Shown here: piece after piece, positions 6,528 to 10,947 of the stretch | How the letters are laid out: every line of letters begins with the position of its first letter | Numbering within the stretch: the stretch's first letter is position 1 | Origin: an uncultured Selenomonadales bacterium | GTDB lineage: Bacteria > Bacillota > Negativicutes > Selenomonadales > Selenomonadaceae | Direction: 5' to 3' | Assembly: GCA_947305445.1 (NCBI GenBank) | Contig: CAMZDU010000014.1 | Coordinates: forward strand, 1 to 10,947 | DNA length: 10,947 bases | Notes under the pieces: model-generated | Seen by the model: only the letters and a program-made list of their open reading frames with translations | What the model was told of the DNA's origin: nothing | The model's database searches: none | Program-made: the position numbers and the translations under genes

Positions 6528-8441
6528 ATGGATGAATTTCCGACGGAGGAGGAACTTTGGGAAAGGTACTGTACGAGCAAAAAATTTTTGCCAACTCAGA
6601 AAAAAATAATTCTCACACCAGACTATTACGACACGGTTAAAGAAATAACTCCGCGTTATTATCAGCGGATAGCAATCGATAGCGTGATTCAAGCAGTGGC
6701 AAAGGGACAGAAAAGATTGTTGCTCGTAATGGCAACGGGCACCGGAAAAACTTTCACAGCGTTTCAAATCGTCTGGAAGTTGTTAAAATCGAATGTCGTT
6801 AGCAGAGTCTTGTATTTAGCTGATAGAAATATTTTGATTGACCAGACAATGGCGCAAGATTTTAAACCGCTGGAAAGATTGATGTGCAAAATCAGAAATA
6901 AAAAGTTAGATAGCTCATATCAAGTGTTTATGAGTTTATATCATCAGTTGGCGGGCGAGGAAGGAGACGAGCCTTTTCGCCAATTCAAACCGGAATTTTT
7001 TGATTTGATAATAGTGGACGAATGTCATCGCGGTAGTGCAAAGGCTGATTCCGAGTGGCGTAGGATTTTGAATTATTTCCATTGCGCGATTCATATTGGC
7101 TTGACGGCAACGCCGAAAGAAACGTCTGAAGTAAGCAATAAAACTTATTTTGGCGAGCCGATTTATACTTACAGTTTTAAACAGGGAATATTGGACGGAT
7201 TTCTTGCGCCGTACAAAGTCATTCGTGTGAACATAGATAAAGATTTGAGTGGTTGGCGACCGCAAGTTGGACAGAAGGATACAGATGGGAAAAATCTTCC
7301 GGATAAGACGTTTTATCAAGATGACTACGATTCAAATCTTTTTATAGAAGAACGGACAAAGTTGGTTGCAAGTCGGATTACTGTTTGGCTAAAGGAAAAT
7401 GGACGACAAAGCAAGACAATTGTTTTTTGCAAAAATACGGAACACGCCGAATTGATGCGTCGGGCACTCGCAATAGAAAATAGTGACATCATGCGCGATA
7501 ATCCTAATTACGTGATGAAAATTACAGGAGATGACGAAGAAGGCAAAAGACAACTGGACAATTTTATTGAGCCGAATGCAACCCCGCCAATTATAGCCAC
7601 GACAGCTGAACTTTTGTCTACAGGCGTTGATTGTAAAACGGTCAAGCTTATAGTAATTGACAAGGTAATCGAATCAATGATAATGTTCAAACAAATTATT
7701 GGTAGAGGTACGAGACTGTTTCCGAACTACGATAAGAATTTTTTTACGATAATGGATTTTAGTGGAGCAACGGAAAAATTTTACGACCCCGAATTTGATG
7801 GTGACCCAGAAATTATTTTGGGCAATGCGGAAATTCGTTCTGATAAAAAAATTGAGTCTGGAGACAATTCACAGGAAAAATATCATGTGCGTGGTGTGGA
7901 GGTTGCTATAGTCAATGAAGCAGTTTCTTTCTTGGGCAAGGACGGTAAGCTCATTACAGAAAATCTTATCGACTACACGCGAAAGAATATTTTGGGCAAA
8001 TATGCTGAGTTGAGAGATTTCTTGCGGGTATGGAATTCGGCAGAGAGAAAACAGGCTATACTCGACGAACTAACATCGGAAGGAATTTTTCTCTCTTTAT
8101 TACGCGACACTTACAAATTTGATAAAAATATAGACGACTTCGATTTGATTTTACATGTTGCCTATGGTAGAAAATTAAAAACGCGGCAACAACGAACTCA
8201 AGCCGCAAAAAATTCTGACGTTCTGAAAAAATTTCCGGAGAAATGTCAGGCAGTTCTCAACGCTCTCTTGGAAAAATACACAGCGAATGGAATTAACGAA
8301 CTGGAAAATCTGCAAGTGTTGCGAAATACGCCATTTGATTCTATAGGAAGTCCGCCAAACATTGTTAAACTTTTTGGTGGCAAGGAAGGTTATTTGCGAG
8401 CTGTGCGCGAGTTAGAAGATTTAATCTACGAAGTTGCATGA
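6528..8441 (+). CDS. hsdR: type I restriction subunit R, motor domains only (nuclease domain lost)
   Basis: The 637-residue product is the DNA-translocating part of a type I restriction enzyme of the EcoEI-like group. It starts at the linker segment DEFPTEEELWERY. Two RecA-like helicase domains follow: Walker A ATGTGKT at 69-75, DECH at 164-167, LTATP at 192-196, TGVDCKTVKL in the second domain, and the arginine-finger motif QIIGRGTRLF near 388. The C-terminal 200 residues match the EcoEI R C-terminal domain that joins the methylase core. The PD-(D/E)XK nuclease, normally the first 80-150 residues, is absent because of an upstream TAG and loss of the 5' end. Reinitiation at 6528 would have only a weak GCGGGA site. 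The product could bind and hydrolyse ATP but should not cut DNA. It ends nine bases before hsdM. Confidence 0.88.
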   Translation: MDEFPTEEELWERYCTSKKFLPTQKKIILTPDYYDTVKEITPRYYQRIAIDSVIQAVAKGQKRLLLVMATGTGKTFTAFQIVWKLLKSNVVSRVLYLADRNILIDQTMAQDFKPLERLMCKIRNKKLDSSYQVFMSLYHQLAGEEGDEPFRQFKPEFFDLIIVDECHRGSAKADSEWRRILNYFHCAIHIGLTATPKETSEVSNKTYFGEPIYTYSFKQGILDGFLAPYKVIRVNIDKDLSGWRPQVGQKDTDGKNLPDKTFYQDDYDSNLFIEERTKLVASRITVWLKENGRQSKTIVFCKNTEHAELMRRALAIENSDIMRDNPNYVMKITGDDEEGKRQLDNFIEPNATPPIIATTAELLSTGVDCKTVKLIVIDKVIESMIMFKQIIGRGTRLFPNYDKNFFTIMDFSGATEKFYDPEFDGDPEIILGNAEIRSDKKIESGDNSQEKYHVRGVEVAIVNEAVSFLGKDGKLITENLIDYTRKNILGKYAELRDFLRVWNSAERKQAILDELTSEGIFLSLLRDTYKFDKNIDDFDLILHVAYGRKLKTRQQRTQAAKNSDVLKKFPEKCQAVLNALLEKYTANGINELENLQVLRNTPFDSIGSPPNIVKLFGGKEGYLRAVRELEDLIYEVA

Positions 8442-8450
8442 GGTGAGGGA

Positions 8451-9944
8451 ATGAGCTTAGGAAATTTTATTAAGACGATACAAAATATCATGCGCGGAGA
8501 TAGCGGGATTAACGGCGATGCACAGCGTATTGAGCAACTAACGTGGATTCTGTTTCTGAAGATTTACGACGCAAAAGAAGATGACTGGGAACTTTTTGAC
8601 GACGATTATAAATCTGTTTTGCCGGAGGAGTTACGCTGGAGGAATTGGGCAGTCGACGATAAAAGCGGCTATGCCTTGACAGGTGACGAGCTGTTAAAAT
8701 TTGTCAACGACGAACTTTTTCCGACGCTGAAAAATTTGCCTGTTACTCATGAAACGCCTAAAAAGAAGTCTGTCGTCCGCGAAGTTTTTGCGGAAGTGAA
8801 TCAGTACATGAAAAACAGCGTTCTCCTTCGGCAGGTCATCAACGTCATTGACGAAGTTAAACTTGACACGGCTAAGGAGAAAAATTTCTTTGGTGACATC
8901 TACGAGACTATCTTAAAAAGTTTGCAAAGTGCTGGCAATGCCGGAGAATTTTACACGCCGAGAGCTGTCACGGATTTTATTGTTGATAGGATTGCGCCAG
9001 AATTTGGCGAGACAGTAGCGGATTTTGCTTGCGGTACAGGTGGCTTTCTTACTTCGACGCTAAATTATCTGGCGAAGAAAGAAAATCTTTCGGCTGAGCA
9101 ACGCGAATTCTACTCTAACAAAACAATCTTCGGTATAGAGAAAAAACCATTGCCATATTTGTTAGCGATAACGAATATGCTGATTCATGGCGTCGATACT
9201 CCTAATATTTCTCATGGCAATTCGCTAGAACGGCGAATCACCGAATATACCGACGATGAAAAATTTCCCGTCATCGTCATGAATCCGCCTTACGGTGGAA
9301 CAGAGCTTCCGATAATCCGAAATAATTTTCCAGCTGACCTGCGCGGAAACGAGACGGCAGATTTATTTATCGCGCTGATTCTTTATCGCTTGAAATTTAA
9401 TGGACGCGCAGCAGTCATTATTCCAGACGGATTTTTGTTCGGCACGGACAGTCCGAAGATTGAGCTAAAGAAACGACTGCTGAACCAATTCAATTTGCAT
9501 ACGATTATTCGGTTACCGCAAAGTGTTTTCTCGCCATACACTTCAATCACGACGAATATTTTATTCTTTGATAAGACTCGACGAACGGAAAAAATATGGT
9601 TTTATCGTATTGACATGCCCGACGGCTACAAGCATTTCTCCAAGACGAAGCCGATGTTACTTGACCATTTCGCAGAGTGCGTCGAGTGGTGGAGCAATCG
9701 TTATGAAATACAAGACACGGACTCGGAGACTTTCAAGGCGAAGTCGTTTACTGTCGCCGAAATTGTTAATCGTGGCTATGATTTGGATTTGTGCGGCTAT
9801 CCTTCGACGGATGAAGAAATTCTTTCGCCAACCGAGACCATTAGAGACTTTCAAGAACGACGCGCCGCTTTGAATTCTAGAATTGATTCGCGGCTTGAAA
9901 AACTCTCTGCGTTGTTGCAAAATACCGGAGGTGATGAGGTATGA
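8451..9944 (+). CDS. hsdM: type I restriction-modification system methyltransferase subunit M
   Basis: This 497-residue protein is the N6-adenine methyltransferase of the type I complex, and with HsdS it modifies the recognition site. It has the helical HsdM N-terminal domain (FIKTIQNIMRGDSGINGDAQ). The central N6-methylase domain contains the S-adenosylmethionine motif ADFACGTGGF at 190-199 and the catalytic NPPYGG at 278-283. The segment GNAGEFYTPRAVTDFIVDRI just before is also typical. The C-terminal region carries the usual helical tail. The ATG has a GAGGTGAGG ribosome binding site overlapping the end of hsdR. Its stop overlaps the next ATG by four bases. It looks intact, but without a complete HsdS it would lack a DNA target. 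Confidence 0.95.
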   Translation: MSLGNFIKTIQNIMRGDSGINGDAQRIEQLTWILFLKIYDAKEDDWELFDDDYKSVLPEELRWRNWAVDDKSGYALTGDELLKFVNDELFPTLKNLPVTHETPKKKSVVREVFAEVNQYMKNSVLLRQVINVIDEVKLDTAKEKNFFGDIYETILKSLQSAGNAGEFYTPRAVTDFIVDRIAPEFGETVADFACGTGGFLTSTLNYLAKKENLSAEQREFYSNKTIFGIEKKPLPYLLAITNMLIHGVDTPNISHGNSLERRITEYTDDEKFPVIVMNPPYGGTELPIIRNNFPADLRGNETADLFIALILYRLKFNGRAAVIIPDGFLFGTDSPKIELKKRLLNQFNLHTIIRLPQSVFSPYTSITTNILFFDKTRRTEKIWFYRIDMPDGYKHFSKTKPMLLDHFAECVEWWSNRYEIQDTDSETFKAKSFTVAEIVNRGYDLDLCGYPSTDEEILSPTETIRDFQERRAALNSRIDSRLEKLSALLQNTGGDEV

Positions 9945-10180
9945 CGGCTTTAAGACAACAGGCTTTTGAAATGTTACAAAGCTTTCCGGACGAGAAACTT
10001 TTCCTTTTGATTCAATTCATGCAATCTGAAAATCTAAAGTCAATCGAGAGCAAAGAAGAACGGCTCAATCGAAAGCGCATTGCGTTTGAGAAATTTAAGT
10101 CTCTGTGCAGACCGATTCCCGACTTTGACTATGATAAGGCGTTGGACGAATATATGGAGGAAAAATTTGGCAGATGTTAA
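9941..10180 (+). CDS. probable antitoxin paired with the PIN-domain toxin
   Basis: This is a small 79-residue acidic/basic protein: a helical N-terminus (TALRQQAFEMLQSFPDEKLF), a charged middle, and the tail DFDYDKALDEYMEEKFGR. That architecture is common to Firmicute antitoxins placed directly before PIN-domain genes. The D.DYD..L..Y...K.GR tail is the kind of segment that wraps into the toxin active site. I infer antitoxin function from this and from the seven-base overlap with the next gene. A strong ribosome binding site, GGAGGTGAT (9927-9935), lies within the end of hsdM. The ATG overlaps the hsdM stop (ATGA), so translation is coupled to the methylase. No well-known DNA-binding fold is obvious, so autoregulation is uncertain. 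Confidence 0.7.
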   Translation: MTALRQQAFEMLQSFPDEKLFLLIQFMQSENLKSIESKEERLNRKRIAFEKFKSLCRPIPDFDYDKALDEYMEEKFGRC

Positions 10181-10611
10181 TTTTGATTGATACAAATGTT
10201 TTGCTGGACGTTATTGCAAGACGTGAGCCATACGTCATATTTTCGGAAAAAGTCATTGACCTGTGCCGACAAGAAATTATAAATGGAGCGATAGCAGGTC
10301 ATTCCGTGCTCAATGCCATGTATGTCCTTAGAAAAAATTTTACTTTAGAGGAACGCAAAGAAATTTTTCTAAGTCTTTGCGAATTTCTCTATGTTGAATC
10401 GGTTGACTTCGGAAAGATAATCCAAGCTTTGAAAGACGATAATTTTTCGGATTTTGAAGACTGTCTGCAAATGCAGTGTGCCTTGAGTCTCCGCGCAGAT
10501 TATATCGTTACACGCAATGTTAAGGACTTCGCTGCGAGTGAAATTCTCGCCGTTACGCCCGAAGAGTTCTTAAAAATTCTGGAGGAGCAAGAATGTTTGC
10601 CGAAAGATTGA
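10174..10611 (+). CDS. PIN-domain ribonuclease toxin (VapC-like)
   Basis: This 145-residue PIN-domain protein is presumed to be an RNA-cutting toxin. The first acidic residue is D6 in the family-defining ILIDTNVLLDV. The middle acidic cluster is E95/D96 in DFEDCLQ. The last conserved segment is IVTRNVKDFA, with D118 and the T113/R114/N115 triad typical of the PIN fold. These residues together form a metal-dependent nuclease site, and all are present, so the enzyme looks active. The gene overlaps the antitoxin by seven bases and hsdS by 19, so it sits inside the restriction operon rather than beside it. Other PIN roles (e.g. rRNA processing) are less likely given size and partner. Confidence 0.85.
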   Translation: MLILIDTNVLLDVIARREPYVIFSEKVIDLCRQEIINGAIAGHSVLNAMYVLRKNFTLEERKEIFLSLCEFLYVESVDFGKIIQALKDDNFSDFEDCLQMQCALSLRADYIVTRNVKDFAASEILAVTPEEFLKILEEQECLPKD

Positions 10612-10907
10612 AAAAATCACTCTTGCAAGCGGCTATACAAAGTCAGCTAACAGAACAACTGCCAACTGACGGCAATGCTCGCGACTTGCTCCGAAAAATT
10701 CGCGCCGAGAAAACTAAACTCATCGCTACAAAGAAAATTAAGGCTGAAAAGCCCTTACCGCCTGACACCGATGACGAAATCCCTTTCGTCATTCCGGAAA
10801 GCTGGTGCTGGGTTCGGCTTGGCGAAGTGTGTCAAATGTATACGGGTGACAGCATTGCAGAATCCGAAAAAAACGCCAAGTATCGCTGTCTTACTAGAGA
10901 GTGTTGA
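10593..10907 (+). pseudogene. hsdS: type I specificity subunit S, cut by an insertion sequence
   Basis: The first 101 residues are those of HsdS, which chooses the DNA sequence to be methylated or cut. An N-terminal helix (FAERLKKSLLQAAIQSQL) is followed by a coiled region. Next come the hallmark PESWCWVRLGEVC that opens the first target-recognition domain, and MYTGDSIAESEKNAKY. Normal HsdS proteins have about 400 residues with two such domains. Here an IS begins at 10897 and the frame ends REC-stop using its bases. The start is supported by GGAGGAG seven bases upstream and by overlap with the toxin gene. The rest of hsdS may lie beyond the IS, outside the window. Confidence 0.85.
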
Positions 10908-10947
10908 ATAACTAAAGCCAAGAAAAAATCGAAGCCAAATAAACAAA
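10897..10947 (+). mobile_element. left end of a second insertion sequence, continuing past the window
   Basis: The sequence from GAGAGTGTTG at 10897, preceded by TA, repeats the terminus found at 5959; the shared run TAGAGAGTGTTG is 12 bases. It falls exactly where HsdS coding ends. After the shared bases the two ends diverge, with a few further matches, so these are related elements rather than identical copies. The heptamer AAGCCAA occurs twice (10915-10921 and 10932-10938), as transposase-binding sites near IS ends often do. No transposase codons can be identified in the 51 bases available. Confidence 0.6.

Noticed and set aside
6287..6535. Plus-strand open frame of 82 residues before hsdR
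   Set aside because: It overlaps the hsdR remnant, which in another frame encodes the recognisable GLQQAMSYAEIL linker. Its second half is a shadow of that frame, and it has no good ribosome binding site.

Overview
The window appears to come from a low-to-medium GC Firmicute. The style of the Opp proteins, the M15 lipoprotein and the restriction genes suggests a gut or rumen Negativicute of the Selenomonas type. That placement is inference from protein resemblance only; no rRNA, tRNA or marker gene is present.

The left half (1-5987) is read on the minus strand. It holds a peptide-import operon in transcription order: oppA (binding lipoprotein), oppB, oppC (permeases), oppD (ATPase), and then the first codon of a further gene at the left edge, plausibly oppF. 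oppA/oppB overlap by 4 bp and oppC/oppD by 1 bp. Two gene-free gaps of about 265 bp (oppB-oppC) and 313 bp (after oppD) break the operon. The first looks like the scar of an inserted element. The second looks like a structured leader with its own candidate promoter. Upstream of oppA is an M15 peptidoglycan peptidase whose lipoprotein signal has been overwritten by the end of an insertion sequence. Uptake of peptides beside a wall-peptide hydrolase makes functional sense.

The centre (5959-6527) is a scrapyard. It has the left end of an IS5-like element with 49 or so native residues of its transposase, a 25-bp direct repeat around a run of 16 A, and degraded sequence leading into a broken hsdR.

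The right half (6399-10947) is read on the plus strand. It is a type I restriction-modification operon, hsdR-hsdM-hsdS, with a two-gene antitoxin/PIN-toxin module between hsdM and hsdS. From hsdM on, each gene overlaps the next (4, 7 and 19 bp), so the toxin module is translationally locked into the operon. The restriction system looks disabled twice. HsdR has lost its N-terminal nuclease domain, with an in-frame TAG just before the surviving start. HsdS is cut within its first target-recognition domain by a second IS whose first bases match the IS end in the centre. HsdM and the toxin-antitoxin pair look intact.
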